Assembly (NCBI RefSeq): GCF_007096355.1
Contig: NZ_VKDF01000001.1
Span: forward strand, 190,226 to 254,225
DNA length: 64,000 nucleotides
From: Paracoccus sp. M683
Lineage (GTDB): Bacteria > Pseudomonadota > Alphaproteobacteria > Rhodobacterales > Rhodobacteraceae
Reading direction: 5' to 3'
The notes under the pieces were generated by a model. It saw nothing but the letters and a program-made list of their open reading frames with translations, did no database searches and was not told where the DNA came from. Positions 18,679 through 27,932 of the stretch are shown here, one piece after another. Both the position numbers and the translations under genes were made by a program. The stretch's first letter is position 1; each line of letters starts with the position of its first letter.

Positions 18679-20126
18679 GCGATCAGGACCAGCCCAAGGG
18701 TCAGCCGCTGGCACGCATACAGCCGGTCAAGCAGGCCGTCATCGCCAGCGCCGGCCCGGCCGCGCCGGGCAGTGTCGACGCGCCGCCTCCGCCCCCTCCG
18801 CCGCCGGCCAAGGCACCCGACAAGGCCGAACTGGCCCGCCGCTGGCCGGTGCGGGGCGCCGTGTTCATGGGGCTTCTGGGTGTTTTCCTGCTGTTCGGCG
18901 GCTTTGGCGCATGGGCCATGTTCACCCGCATCGCCGGCGCCGTGGTGGCCCCCGGCCAGGTCGAGGTCGAGCAGCACCGCCAGATCGTCCAACATCCCGA
19001 TGGCGGCGTGATCGAGGAAATCCAGGTCAGCGAAGGCGACACGGTCGAGGCCGGGCAGACCCTGATCCGTCTTGATGGCACGTTGTTGCAAACCGAACTG
19101 GCCATCGTCGAGGGTCAGTATTTCGAAATCCTCGCCCGCCGTGGCCGGCTGGAGGCCGAGCGCGCCGATGCCGAGGCGGTTGATTTTTCGGCCGAATTGA
19201 CCGAGGCCGCCACTGCCGATCCCGAACTTGCGCAGATGATGGATGGCCAGCGCAGCCTGTTCGAGGCCCGCCGCGACACGATCCGCCAATCTCTGCAACA
19301 GCTGGACAAACAGTCCGAACAGGTGACGCAGCAGATATCGGGCATTGACGCGCAATCCGGTGCGCTGACTCAGCAGCGCGAGTTCATCCAGCAAGAATTG
19401 ACCGATCAGCGCTCGCTGCTGGAAAAGGGTCTGGCGCAGGCGCCGCGCGTTCTGGCGCTGGAACGCGAAGCGGCGCGACTGGATGGCCAGCTGGGTGAGA
19501 TGCAGGCCATGCGCGCACAGGCCGAGACGCGGCAGACCGAAATCGGCATCGAGCAGTTGCGACTGACGGCCGAGCGCCGCGAAGGCGCCGAGACAGAACT
19601 GCGCGACCTTGGCTATCGCCAGCTGGAACTGGCCGAACGCCGCCGCGCCCTGACCGAACAGATCAGCCGGCTGGACATCCGCGCCCCGGTGTCCGGCATT
19701 GTGCATCAGCTGCAATTCACCACACCACGCTCGGTCATCCGGCCGGCCGATCCGGTGTTGTATATCATCCCGCAGGATCGCCCGCTGATCATCGGCGCCC
19801 GCATCGCCACGATCAATGTCGACGAGGTCCGTCCCGGCCAACAGGTGATGCTGCGGTTTTCGTCCTTTTCCTCGCGCACGACGCCCGAGATCGACGGCCA
19901 GTTGCTGCGTGTCTCGGCCGATGCGCTGGTCGACGAGGCGACGCAGGTGCCCTATTACCGCGCCGAAGTCACGATCCTGCCGGACGAGCTGGCCAAGCTG
20001 GACGGATTGGCTCTTATCCCCGGCATGCCGGTCGAGGTTTACATCCAGACGGGCGAACGCAGCCCGATGACCTATCTGATGAAGCCGCTGACCGATTACT
20101 TCAATCGCGCCTTCCGCGAAAGCTAG
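18675..20126 (+). CDS. Type I secretion membrane-fusion protein (HlyD/PrtE family)
   Basis: A 483-aa periplasmic adaptor that links the ABC transporter to a TolC channel. It has a cytoplasmic tail with an eight-proline run (about residues 36-43), one membrane helix (about 60-80), a lipoyl half-domain with HRQIVQHPDGGVIEEI, a long coiled coil (about 160-330), the second lipoyl half, and a beta-barrel. Its C-terminus LTDYFNRAFRES is typical. The ATG overlaps the transporter stop by 4 bases. Confidence 0.93.
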   Translation: MSDQDQPKGQPLARIQPVKQAVIASAGPAAPGSVDAPPPPPPPPAKAPDKAELARRWPVRGAVFMGLLGVFLLFGGFGAWAMFTRIAGAVVAPGQVEVEQHRQIVQHPDGGVIEEIQVSEGDTVEAGQTLIRLDGTLLQTELAIVEGQYFEILARRGRLEAERADAEAVDFSAELTEAATADPELAQMMDGQRSLFEARRDTIRQSLQQLDKQSEQVTQQISGIDAQSGALTQQREFIQQELTDQRSLLEKGLAQAPRVLALEREAARLDGQLGEMQAMRAQAETRQTEIGIEQLRLTAERREGAETELRDLGYRQLELAERRRALTEQISRLDIRAPVSGIVHQLQFTTPRSVIRPADPVLYIIPQDRPLIIGARIATINVDEVRPGQQVMLRFSSFSSRTTPEIDGQLLRVSADALVDEATQVPYYRAEVTILPDELAKLDGLALIPGMPVEVYIQTGERSPMTYLMKPLTDYFNRAFRES

Positions 20127-20203
20127 GGCGCTAACACCCAAGGCACGGGGTTGCCACAACCTTCCCGTTGACGCAGGATCACCGGAAATGTGAGGAGAAC
20201 CCG

Positions 20204-21517
20204 ATGCTTAGAGCCCTTTCTCGGCCAGCCACGCGCCTGATGGAACGCTGGTTGCCCGATGCTTTCATATTCGTCATCGTGCTGACGCTGATCGCCGCCC
20301 TGGCCGCGATCATGACGCAGGGGACGGCGCCGCTTGACCTGATCCAGATGTGGGGTGACGGGTTCTGGGCGCTGCTGCAATTCGCCATGCAGATGCTGCT
20401 GGTGCTGGTCACGGGCTTTATTCTGGCATCTTCGCCCCCGGTCCGCGCGCTGCTGGAACGGATTGCGCGGCTGGCAACCTCGCGCGGGTCGGCGATCATT
20501 CTGGTCAGCGTCGTGTCGCTGGCCGCCAGCTGGATCAACTGGGGCTTTGGGCTGGTCGTCGGCGCGATCTTTGCCAAGGAACTGGCGCGCCAGATCCGGG
20601 TGGATTATCGCCTGCTGGTCGCGGCGGCCTATTCCGGCTTTGTCATCTGGCATGGCGGGCTGTCAGGCTCGATCCCGCTGACCATCGCCACGCCGGATCA
20701 TTTCACCGCCGACCAGATCGGGGTCGTCTCGACCTCGCTGACGATCTTTTCAACCTGGAACCTGATCATCGTTGCGGCGGTCTTTGTCGCCGTGCCGCTG
20801 GTCAACCGCGCCATGCTGCCGCTGGAATCCGAGCAGGTTCTGGTCGACCCTGCCAAGCTGGGCAGCAACGAGGCGCTGCGCCCGCTTGGCCCCGACGCCA
20901 CCCCGGCCGAGCGACTGGAAAACAGCCCCATCCTGATGTGGGCCATCGGCATTCCGGGGCTGATCTGGCTGGCCATGTATTTCCTGGGCGGCGGCGGCAT
21001 CAACCTGAACGTTGTGAACTTCCTGTTCCTGTTTGTCGGCATCATCTGCCACGGCACCCCCCGCAGCCTGCTGGCCGCACTGGATGAAGGCGTGCGTGGC
21101 GGTGCCGGCATCGTCATCCAGTTCCCCTTCTATGCGGGCATCATGGCGATCATGACCGGCAGCGGGCTGGCAGCCAGCCTGTCGGAATGGTTCGTCGGCA
21201 TCTCGACCGCCGAAACCCTGCCCTTCTGGAGCTTTATCAGCGCGGGGATCGTCAACATCTTCGTGCCCTCGGGTGGCGGGCAATGGGCGGTGCAGGCCCC
21301 CGTCATGCTGCCCGCGGCCGAGGCTTTGGGCGCCGATATTCCCCGCGTGGTGATGGGCGTGGCCTGGGGCGATGCCTGGACCAACCTGCTGCAACCCTTC
21401 TGGGCGCTGCCGATGCTGGGTATCGCGGGGCTGAAGCCGCGTGACATCATGGGCTTTTGCGTCGTGCACCTGCTGATCGTCGGCGTGATCGTCGGCGGGC
21501 TGCTGCTGGTGCTATAG
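20204..21517 (+). CDS. atoE: Short-chain fatty acid transporter (AtoE family)
   Basis: A 437-aa integral membrane protein with about ten to twelve helices and the AtoE-type segments WINWGFGLVVGAIFAKE and PSGGGQWAVQAPVM. Family members import acetoacetate or butyrate, which feed the same acetoacetyl-CoA pool as phaAB at 6.8 kb. The start has a strong GAGGAG site. It is alone, without atoDAB genes. The substrate is inferred. Confidence 0.85.
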   Translation: MLRALSRPATRLMERWLPDAFIFVIVLTLIAALAAIMTQGTAPLDLIQMWGDGFWALLQFAMQMLLVLVTGFILASSPPVRALLERIARLATSRGSAIILVSVVSLAASWINWGFGLVVGAIFAKELARQIRVDYRLLVAAAYSGFVIWHGGLSGSIPLTIATPDHFTADQIGVVSTSLTIFSTWNLIIVAAVFVAVPLVNRAMLPLESEQVLVDPAKLGSNEALRPLGPDATPAERLENSPILMWAIGIPGLIWLAMYFLGGGGINLNVVNFLFLFVGIICHGTPRSLLAALDEGVRGGAGIVIQFPFYAGIMAIMTGSGLAASLSEWFVGISTAETLPFWSFISAGIVNIFVPSGGGQWAVQAPVMLPAAEALGADIPRVVMGVAWGDAWTNLLQPFWALPMLGIAGLKPRDIMGFCVVHLLIVGVIVGGLLLVL

Positions 21518-21547
21518 GCATTGCGGGGTCGGCAGATCGCCGGCCCC

Positions 21548-21586
21548 AAAAAAAAGATCACCGGCGCCACGATGGTGCCGGTGATC
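21548..21586 (-). terminator. Intrinsic terminator of the first L,D-transpeptidase gene
   Basis: On the minus strand a 10-bp stem GATCACCGGC/GCCGGTGATC, with further pairing inside, is followed by a run of eight T. It lies 36 bases beyond the stop at 21622. The opposite strand also ends in T-rich sequence, so it may act on atoE too. Confidence 0.9.
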
Positions 21587-21621
21587 AAAAAAGGCTTCGT
21601 CGACAGAAACTGTGGACCGGG

Positions 21622-22269
21622 TCAGATGATCAGCACCTGCGTCCCGATCGTCGAAAGCCCGAACAATTCCTGAATATGTTCGTTGTAAAGACCGATACAT
21701 CCGTTCGAGGATTTGCGGCCGATCTTGCGCGTATCATGGGTGCCGTGGATGCGGTAATACTGCCAGCTCAGCCACAGCGCGTGGGTGCCAAGCGGGTTAT
21801 CCGGTCCCGGCGGCACGAAATCCGGCCACGAGGGATTGCGCTTTTTCATATCTGGCGTGGGCGACCAGCTGGGGCCTTCGACCTTGCGGATCACCTCGGT
21901 CCGGCCACGACGTGTCAGGTCTTCGCTGACCGGGATCGAGGACGGGTACAGCTTGTAGACCGACTGATCCTCGGACCAGTAATGGACCGCGCGCGAGGTC
22001 AGGTCGACCAGGATCGCGCCGTTGGTCAGATTGTCGAAATAGGGCTGCCAGCTTTGCGCGTGGAAGCTGCTGACATTCCGGCGATTGTCCTGGCCCGTGT
22101 CATATTGGACGGCGCCGGCATCCGGCGTGGCGCCTGCGGTCGCACCATAGATCGGCTGACCGGTATAGGGGTCGATCTGCTGACCGAATGCGGGCAGGGC
22201 AAGACCTGCGGCACCGGCAGCCGCCGTCGTCAGAAACGCACGGCGGTTCAGCGGGGGAAACGTGCTCAT
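21622..22269 (-). CDS. L,D-transpeptidase (YkuD fold), Tat-exported
   Basis: A 215-aa protein with an N-terminal NRRAFLTTAAAGAAGL signal resembling a Tat leader. The YkuD catalytic motif appears as HGTHDTRKIGRKSSNGCIGL, with the nucleophile Cys, though the usual SHGC is SNGC here. These enzymes form 3-3 crosslinks in peptidoglycan or attach proteins to it. The start chosen is the ATG at 22269 before the signal. It is divergent from the CAP lipoprotein gene, with a 232-base gap. Confidence 0.88.
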   Translation of the reverse strand: MSTFPPLNRRAFLTTAAAGAAGLALPAFGQQIDPYTGQPIYGATAGATPDAGAVQYDTGQDNRRNVSSFHAQSWQPYFDNLTNGAILVDLTSRAVHYWSEDQSVYKLYPSSIPVSEDLTRRGRTEVIRKVEGPSWSPTPDMKKRNPSWPDFVPPGPDNPLGTHALWLSWQYYRIHGTHDTRKIGRKSSNGCIGLYNEHIQELFGLSTIGTQVLII

Positions 22270-22501
22270 TTTTCCTATGTCCTTCGTCCATGGATCGCTA
22301 TGGCTGCGATCTTTACTGCCCGGCAGGTGGATATAGGCGGATTTACGCCCAGTATAAGGGTCAGGCAAATCAAACCGACGTCATCGGTGCAGCGCGGCTT
22401 TTTTGCTGTTGCAGGACTGCCGCATCACGAATTCTTGCGTTTGAAGGTGCAGCCCGTTTTCGGTAAATCTGCAACAAATCGCCTATGAGGGACAAGCAAG
22501 A

Positions 22502-23014
22502 ATGACCAATCTCCGCACGATCGCGGTCCTGTCGGCGCTGGCACTGGCCGCCTGTGCGCCCCGGACCGCGCAGCAACTGGGCCCGGACGGACAGCCGATC
22601 CCCGTCGCCTATACCATCACCGAACGCGAGGCCGCCGAGATTCCGATCCGTGTGCAGGGTCAGGTCAACCAGTTGCGCGCCAATCTGGGCCTGTCGCCGC
22701 TGATGCTGAACCCGCAGCTGAACGCCGCCTCGGTGGCGCATTCGCGCGACATGGCAGCCCAGAACCGCGCCTGGCATTTCGGTTCGGATGGCAGCTCGCC
22801 GCTGGATCGGGCAAAGCGTCAGGGCTATTTCGGTGGCGTGATCGGCGAGAATATCTCGGAATCCTACGAAAACGACATTCAGACGCTGAATGCCTGGATG
22901 CAGACCCGCGACACCCGCGACATCATCATGGACCCGACCGCCACCCAACTGGGCGTGGGCTGGTATCAGGAACCATCGAAAAAGGTCTGGTGGACGATGC
23001 TCACCGGCAACTAA
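22502..23014 (+). CDS. CAP-domain (SCP-like) lipoprotein
   Basis: A 170-aa protein with a lipobox LAAC and a CAP fold: LRANLGLSPLMLNPQLNAASVAHSRD-like helix pattern, the cavity residues in HSRDMA, and GENISES with the VGWYQE strand. Bacterial CAP proteins are extracellular and of varied or unknown function. A terminator follows immediately. Confidence 0.87.
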   Translation: MTNLRTIAVLSALALAACAPRTAQQLGPDGQPIPVAYTITEREAAEIPIRVQGQVNQLRANLGLSPLMLNPQLNAASVAHSRDMAAQNRAWHFGSDGSSPLDRAKRQGYFGGVIGENISESYENDIQTLNAWMQTRDTRDIIMDPTATQLGVGWYQEPSKKVWWTMLTGN

Positions 23015-23037
23015 GCCGCGCCACAGCACCAAAATGC

Positions 23038-23075
23038 AAAGCCCCGGCCGCGATTGGCGACCGGGGCTTTTTCTT
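23038..23075. terminator. Bidirectional intrinsic terminator
   Basis: AAAGCCCCGG and CCGGGGCTTT pair around a 13-base loop and are followed by TTCTT. It lies between the convergent CAP gene and the second L,D-transpeptidase gene. Confidence 0.9.
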
Positions 23076-23104
23076 GCTTGCCCGTGACGGGGCGAAACGC
23101 GGGG

Positions 23105-23626
23105 TCAGGGATAGATGAATACCGGCACGCCGGTCGTCAGCATCGCATAGATTTCCTCGATCTCTTCGTCGGTGACCGCGATGCAGCCGGCGGTCCAGTC
23201 GCGCAGCTTGGGCGCCTTGACATTGCCCTCTGGGCCACGGCCATGGATGAAGATATCACCGCCGGGCGGGCGGGCATAAGTCAGTGCGCGCGCCACATCG
23301 TCCTGATCGGGATAGGAAATCCCCACCGACAGGTGATACTGACTGCGCGGATTGAAACGGTCGATGAAATAGGCACCCTCGGGCGTCTTGCCATCGCCTT
23401 CGAACATCTTGTGGCCGATGGGCTGATTGCCCAGGCCAATGTCATAGGATTTCAGAACGGTCTTGCCACTGATCAGATGCAATCGCCGTTCGCCCTTTTT
23501 GACGACGATCTGGGTCACTGGCGGACCATCATATGTTTTGAAGCGGCTGGGTTTCGGCTTGCTGCAAGCCGCCACGCCTGCTGCACCGACCAGCGCTATC
23601 GCTGCGCGCCTTGTCAGAATCATCAC
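23105..23626 (-). CDS. L,D-transpeptidase-fold lipoprotein (YafK-like)
   Basis: A 173-aa protein whose signal ends in the lipobox VAAC. The YkuD domain has HLSVGISYP, the active-site segment IFIHGRGPEG and the Cys motif WTAGCIAVTDEEI, as in the small YafK/ErfK group. In E. coli YafK-like enzymes cut or make Lpp or peptidoglycan links. It lies 66 bases downstream of the RNA methyltransferase gene's stop codon region, on the same strand. Confidence 0.88.
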   Translation of the reverse strand: MMILTRRAAIALVGAAGVAACSKPKPSRFKTYDGPPVTQIVVKKGERRLHLISGKTVLKSYDIGLGNQPIGHKMFEGDGKTPEGAYFIDRFNPRSQYHLSVGISYPDQDDVARALTYARPPGGDIFIHGRGPEGNVKAPKLRDWTAGCIAVTDEEIEEIYAMLTTGVPVFIYP

Positions 23627-23692
23627 TGCCCTTTTTGTCGCTGAATCGCGTTATCGTTATGAATCCGTGATACCACAGCACCCGTCATCGCG

Positions 23693-24916
23693 CTAGCGTC
23701 GGCAAAATTCCGCGACCAGCTCGACATGGGGTGACCAGAGGAATTGATCGACCAGAACCAGTTGGGTCAATTTCAGCCCTCCATCGGCCAGAATCCGCGC
23801 ATCTCTTGCGAAATTCACCGGATCACAGGCCACAAAGGCGATTTTCCTGACCCCGGACGCCGCGATCTGCCGGGCCTGTTCGGCAGCGCCCGCGCGGGGC
23901 GGGTCGATCACGATTGCGTCAAAACGGTCCAGTTCATCAGCCAGCAAGGGGCGCCGCGCCAGATCGCGCACCTCGGTCGTAACCCGCTGCAAGCCATCTG
24001 CGGCGCGCCATCCCGCATCCAGCGACACCAACGGCGCGGCCAACCCCTCGACCGCATGAACCTGCGCAGCCTCGGCCAATGGCAGGGTGAAGGTGCCGAT
24101 CCCGGCATAAAGATCGACAATCCGCCGGGCACCGCCGACAAACCGCTGAACAGCGCCGCACAGCGCGGCCTCGCCCTCGGCCGTGGCTTGCAGGAAGGCG
24201 GCGGGGGGCGGCACGACCTGCGCCCGACCCATGGGCAATGCAGGTGGGCGACGGGTGATCGCCTGCCCGTCCCAGTCCAGCCGCGCCAGATCGCCCGCTT
24301 CCGCCAGACCGGCCAAGGTTTGAAACAAGGCCGGATCCATCGGCTTGCCACCCGTCACGGCGACATCCAGGCCCGCCGGACCATGGATCACCGTCAGTGA
24401 CAGCTCGCCCGCGCGTGATGCGCCGGCCTGAACAATCTGCCGCAGCAAAGGCAGGGCCGACTGGATCTGGGGCCGGATCACATGACAGTCGACCAGATCG
24501 ACAACCACATCCGAAGCCCGCGCATGCAAGCCCAGCAACGCCCCCTTTTTGGTGCGCCTGCCCGACAGCACCGCCCGGCGGCGCGACCTTGCAGGCGAGA
24601 CATGCATATCCCCGACCCGCGCCTGGATTCCCTGCCCGGCAAGGGCGGTCTCGACCACATGCCGCTTCCACGCTGTCGTGAACCCGTCCGAGGCATGCAT
24701 CAGCGAACAGCCACCACAGGCCCGGTAATGGCCACAGACCGGCCGCACCCGATCAGCCGAGGGCGTCAGGATGCGCGGGCCAGCAATACGCCCCTCGACG
24801 GCATCGCCCTCGATCACTTCGCCGGGCAAAACCAGCGGCGCCAATGCGCGCCCGGCCGGACCGACCGCAACGCCATCGCCGCGCCGGCCAAGCCGTTCGA
24901 CGTGCCATTCGCTCAT
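23693..24916 (-). CDS. RumA/RlmD-like 23S rRNA m5U methyltransferase
   Basis: A 407-aa RNA methyltransferase. The N-terminal half has the 4Fe-4S cluster cysteines (Cys61, Cys67, Cys70 in CGHYRACGGC plus a later one near 146). The C-terminal Rossmann part has DLYAGIGTFTLPLA, DPPRAG and the catalytic VACDPVNFARD. The family makes 5-methyluridine in 23S rRNA or tRNA. The stop of the ABC gene upstream overlaps its start by 4 bases. The exact position modified is not clear from sequence. Confidence 0.9.
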   Translation of the reverse strand: MSEWHVERLGRRGDGVAVGPAGRALAPLVLPGEVIEGDAVEGRIAGPRILTPSADRVRPVCGHYRACGGCSLMHASDGFTTAWKRHVVETALAGQGIQARVGDMHVSPARSRRRAVLSGRRTKKGALLGLHARASDVVVDLVDCHVIRPQIQSALPLLRQIVQAGASRAGELSLTVIHGPAGLDVAVTGGKPMDPALFQTLAGLAEAGDLARLDWDGQAITRRPPALPMGRAQVVPPPAAFLQATAEGEAALCGAVQRFVGGARRIVDLYAGIGTFTLPLAEAAQVHAVEGLAAPLVSLDAGWRAADGLQRVTTEVRDLARRPLLADELDRFDAIVIDPPRAGAAEQARQIAASGVRKIAFVACDPVNFARDARILADGGLKLTQLVLVDQFLWSPHVELVAEFCRR

Positions 24917-26766
24917 TCAGCGGCCTCTTCGGCGTCATCGGTGACAAGAAAGCCGCCAGACTGGCGGTTCCAATACCGCGCATAAAGACCGCCCATGGCC
25001 AGCAATTCTTCATGCGTGCCCTGTTCTGCGATGCGGCCCTGATCCAAGACGATGATCCGGTCCAGTTCCGCGATGGTGGACAGGCGGTGTGCGATGGCCA
25101 GCACCGTCTTGCCCCGCATGGCGCGGGTCAGCGCATCCTGCACCTGTGCCTCGACCTCGCTGTCCAGGGCCGATGTCGCCTCGTCCAGCACCAGAATGGG
25201 CGCGTCCTTCAGGATGGCGCGCGCCAGGGCGATGCGCTGACGCTGCCCGCCCGACAGCTTGACCCCGCGTTCGCCCAGATTGGCCTCGTATCCGCGCCGG
25301 CCGGCATGGTCCTGCAACGACAGGATGAACTCATGCGCCTCGGCGGCGCGGGCGGCGGCCTCGACCTCGGCCTGAGAGGCATCTGGCCGGCCATAAAGGA
25401 TGTTGTCGCGGGCCGAGCGGTTGAACATCGCCGTTTCCTGCGTGACCATGGCGATCTGCTGGCGCAGGCTTTCCTGCGTCACGTCGCGAATGTCATGCCC
25501 GTCAATGCGGATCACGCCCTTTTCCACGTCGTAAAGCCGCAAAAGCAGCGCCACCAGCGTCGATTTTCCGGCGCCCGAGGCCCCGACAATGCCGATCCTC
25601 TGGCCCGGCGCAATATGCAGGTTCAGGTCGTCCAGCCCGCCTCCCTCGCGGCCATAGGCAAAACTGACATGGTCGAAATCGACACGCCCCGCCACGCGGG
25701 AAAGCGTGATCGCATCGTCCGCATCGGTCAGCGCATGGGGCGGGGCCAGTGTCTGCATGCCGTCCTCGACTTCGCCGATGCTGCCCCACATGCCCATCAG
25801 TGCCATGCTGACCCAGCCCGTCATCTGCGACAGACGCATCGAAATCGCCCCGGCAGCCGCGACATCGCCCGGCGTCGCCGCCCCGTCCCGCCAAAGCAGG
25901 ATCGCCCCGCCGATCAGGATGACCGGCAGCACCCCCGCAACGAACATCAGCGACAGCCGGAACCAGCTGCTGACAACACCGAAATCCAGCGCCCTTTCGC
26001 GGAACCCCGCCATGGCGCCAAGGGCGGCGCGATCCTCGTGTTCGGTATGGGCGAACAGCTTGACGGTCTTTATATTGGTGATCGTATCGACGACCTGCCC
26101 GGTGACCATCGCCCGCGCCGAGGCTCGCGCCCCCGACCGCGACCGGATGCGTGGCAGAAAGAACCGGATCAGCACGAAATAGCTGGCCAGCCAGACGATC
26201 AGCGCCACCGCCCCCCAGCCATCGACCGAAACGAGAAAAGCCGCCGATCCCAGAATAGAGGCCAGCGCGAAGGCCACCACATTGACCATTTCCGTCGCCA
26301 CATCGGTAACGGCGCGGGCGGTCTGCATCTGTTTCTGTGCCAGCCGCCCGGCGAAGTCATTGTCGAAGAACGTCACCGACTGGCCCATGGTCCAGCGATG
26401 CAGCCGCGACAGCACCAGGGGCAGGATATTCGGGCCGATGATGACGCTGGAACTGGCCGTCGACAGGCCAAAGACCACGGGTCTCAGCAGCAGGAAGAAA
26501 CCCACGAAAGCCGCGATCAGCAGCGCGTTGTCCGATAGCAGACTGGCCGGATCACCCGAGGCCACGGCATCGACTACAGCCCCCAGAAGGACGGCGGCAA
26601 CGACATCGGCCGCACCGCTGAGCGCCGAGGCGATGCCCGCCAATGCCAACCCGCCCCAGGCCCCGGACAGGGACCAGCGGAAAAAGGCCAGCAGGGTCTG
26701 CGGCGGCGGGCCATCGGCAGGGCGAAAGGCATGGACGATATTGCCAAGACGGCGGTGCAGGCTCAT
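24913..26766 (-). CDS. ABC exporter, permease and ATPase fused
   Basis: A 617-aa half-transporter. Six helices lie in about residues 35-320. The ATPase has GASGAGKST, signature LSGGQRQRIALARA, VLDEATSALDSEV and H-loop AHRLST. It resembles MsbA/Atm1-type exporters, but no substrate can be named. It is translationally coupled to the CCA enzyme upstream (ATGA at 26763-26766) and to the RNA methyltransferase downstream. Confidence 0.92.
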   Translation of the reverse strand: MSLHRRLGNIVHAFRPADGPPPQTLLAFFRWSLSGAWGGLALAGIASALSGAADVVAAVLLGAVVDAVASGDPASLLSDNALLIAAFVGFFLLLRPVVFGLSTASSSVIIGPNILPLVLSRLHRWTMGQSVTFFDNDFAGRLAQKQMQTARAVTDVATEMVNVVAFALASILGSAAFLVSVDGWGAVALIVWLASYFVLIRFFLPRIRSRSGARASARAMVTGQVVDTITNIKTVKLFAHTEHEDRAALGAMAGFRERALDFGVVSSWFRLSLMFVAGVLPVILIGGAILLWRDGAATPGDVAAAGAISMRLSQMTGWVSMALMGMWGSIGEVEDGMQTLAPPHALTDADDAITLSRVAGRVDFDHVSFAYGREGGGLDDLNLHIAPGQRIGIVGASGAGKSTLVALLLRLYDVEKGVIRIDGHDIRDVTQESLRQQIAMVTQETAMFNRSARDNILYGRPDASQAEVEAAARAAEAHEFILSLQDHAGRRGYEANLGERGVKLSGGQRQRIALARAILKDAPILVLDEATSALDSEVEAQVQDALTRAMRGKTVLAIAHRLSTIAELDRIIVLDQGRIAEQGTHEELLAMGGLYARYWNRQSGGFLVTDDAEEAAE

Positions 26767-27932
26767 GGCCGTGCCTTTCCGGCCGCAAGGGCCTGTTCGA
26801 TCAGGTCGGCGGGCGCCAAGGTAAAGCCCGAGCCGATCCAGGCATCCTCGGCGGCGCGCAGGCCACGGCCAAGTGCCGGCCCGTCAAGTTCCGACATCAG
26901 ATCGGCGGCGGAAATCGGCAGCGTTGCATCTGCGGCAGCCGCGATCCGGGCCTGCCAGCCGTCAGGCAGCACCGCCCCCCGCGCGGCAGCGATCAGCGCG
27001 ACATCGACCCCGGCATCCGATCCAAGGCGATAGCCAGCCTCATCCAGCGACCAATCAGCCGCCAAAGCCTTGGCCAATTGCGCCTGCGTCTTGGCCTCAT
27101 CTCGCGACAGGCGCAGATGCCCCGCCACATCATCCCCGCCCAACAACGCCAGCCGTCTGGCCCAAACCGGCGGGTAGCCGGCCCCGATTTCGGCGGCGAC
27201 AAGCGCGGGCATTAGCCTGGGATCAGCCCCCGGCAGCACCCTCTTTGACAGCAAATGCGCCTCGCGCATCAGCATCAGTGACTCTGAGGGATCGGGCGCG
27301 GCCAGCAGCTTGCGCATCTCGGCCCCTATCCTCTCTTTCGAGATCAGATCCAGCCCTCGGCCGAAAAGCGTGCACGCGGCCAGCGCATCGGGATCAACCT
27401 CACGGCCGTACCAGGCATGAAAACGGAAAAACCGCAGAATGCGCAGATAATCCTCGCGGATGCGGGCCGCGGCATCACCGACGAAACGCACGCGGCGCGC
27501 CGCCAGATCGTCCAGCCCGCCGACCGGGTCGATCACCTGGCCGTCGCGCGTGGCATATAGCGCGTTCATGGTGAAATCGCGACGCTGCGCATCCTCTTCG
27601 ATGCGGTCGCTGAAGGCGACAACAGCGCGGCGGCCGTCAGTTTCCACATCGCGGCGAAAGGTCGTTACCTCGAAGCCCGTCCCGCGCGAAACCACGGTGA
27701 CCGTGCCATGTTCGATGCCGGTGGGCACGGGTTTCAGCCCGGCGGCCGCGGCCAGTTCGCTGACCCGTTCAGGCCGGGCATCGGTGGCAATGTCGATATC
27801 GCTGATCGGCTCGCCCAGGGCGGCATTGCGCACAGCGCCGCCAACCAGCAGCGCCCGATGGCCCGCCGCCTCGATCAGGTCCAGCACCGCCAGAAGCGCG
27901 GGATCAGACAGAAAACATCCTGATATCCGCAT
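26763..27932 (-). CDS. CCA tRNA nucleotidyltransferase
   Basis: A 389-aa nucleotidyltransferase of the poly(A) polymerase/CCA family that adds or repairs the CCA end of tRNA. It has the active site LLVGGAVRNAALGEPISDIDIAT (Gly-Gly and the Asp-x-Asp pair), then RRDFTMNALY and the RIREDYLRILRFFRFHA block. There is no HD domain. Start codon ATG 27932 shares one base with the Nudix stop. Confidence 0.93.
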   Translation of the reverse strand: MRISGCFLSDPALLAVLDLIEAAGHRALLVGGAVRNAALGEPISDIDIATDARPERVSELAAAAGLKPVPTGIEHGTVTVVSRGTGFEVTTFRRDVETDGRRAVVAFSDRIEEDAQRRDFTMNALYATRDGQVIDPVGGLDDLAARRVRFVGDAAARIREDYLRILRFFRFHAWYGREVDPDALAACTLFGRGLDLISKERIGAEMRKLLAAPDPSESLMLMREAHLLSKRVLPGADPRLMPALVAAEIGAGYPPVWARRLALLGGDDVAGHLRLSRDEAKTQAQLAKALAADWSLDEAGYRLGSDAGVDVALIAAARGAVLPDGWQARIAAAADATLPISAADLMSELDGPALGRGLRAAEDAWIGSGFTLAPADLIEQALAAGKARP

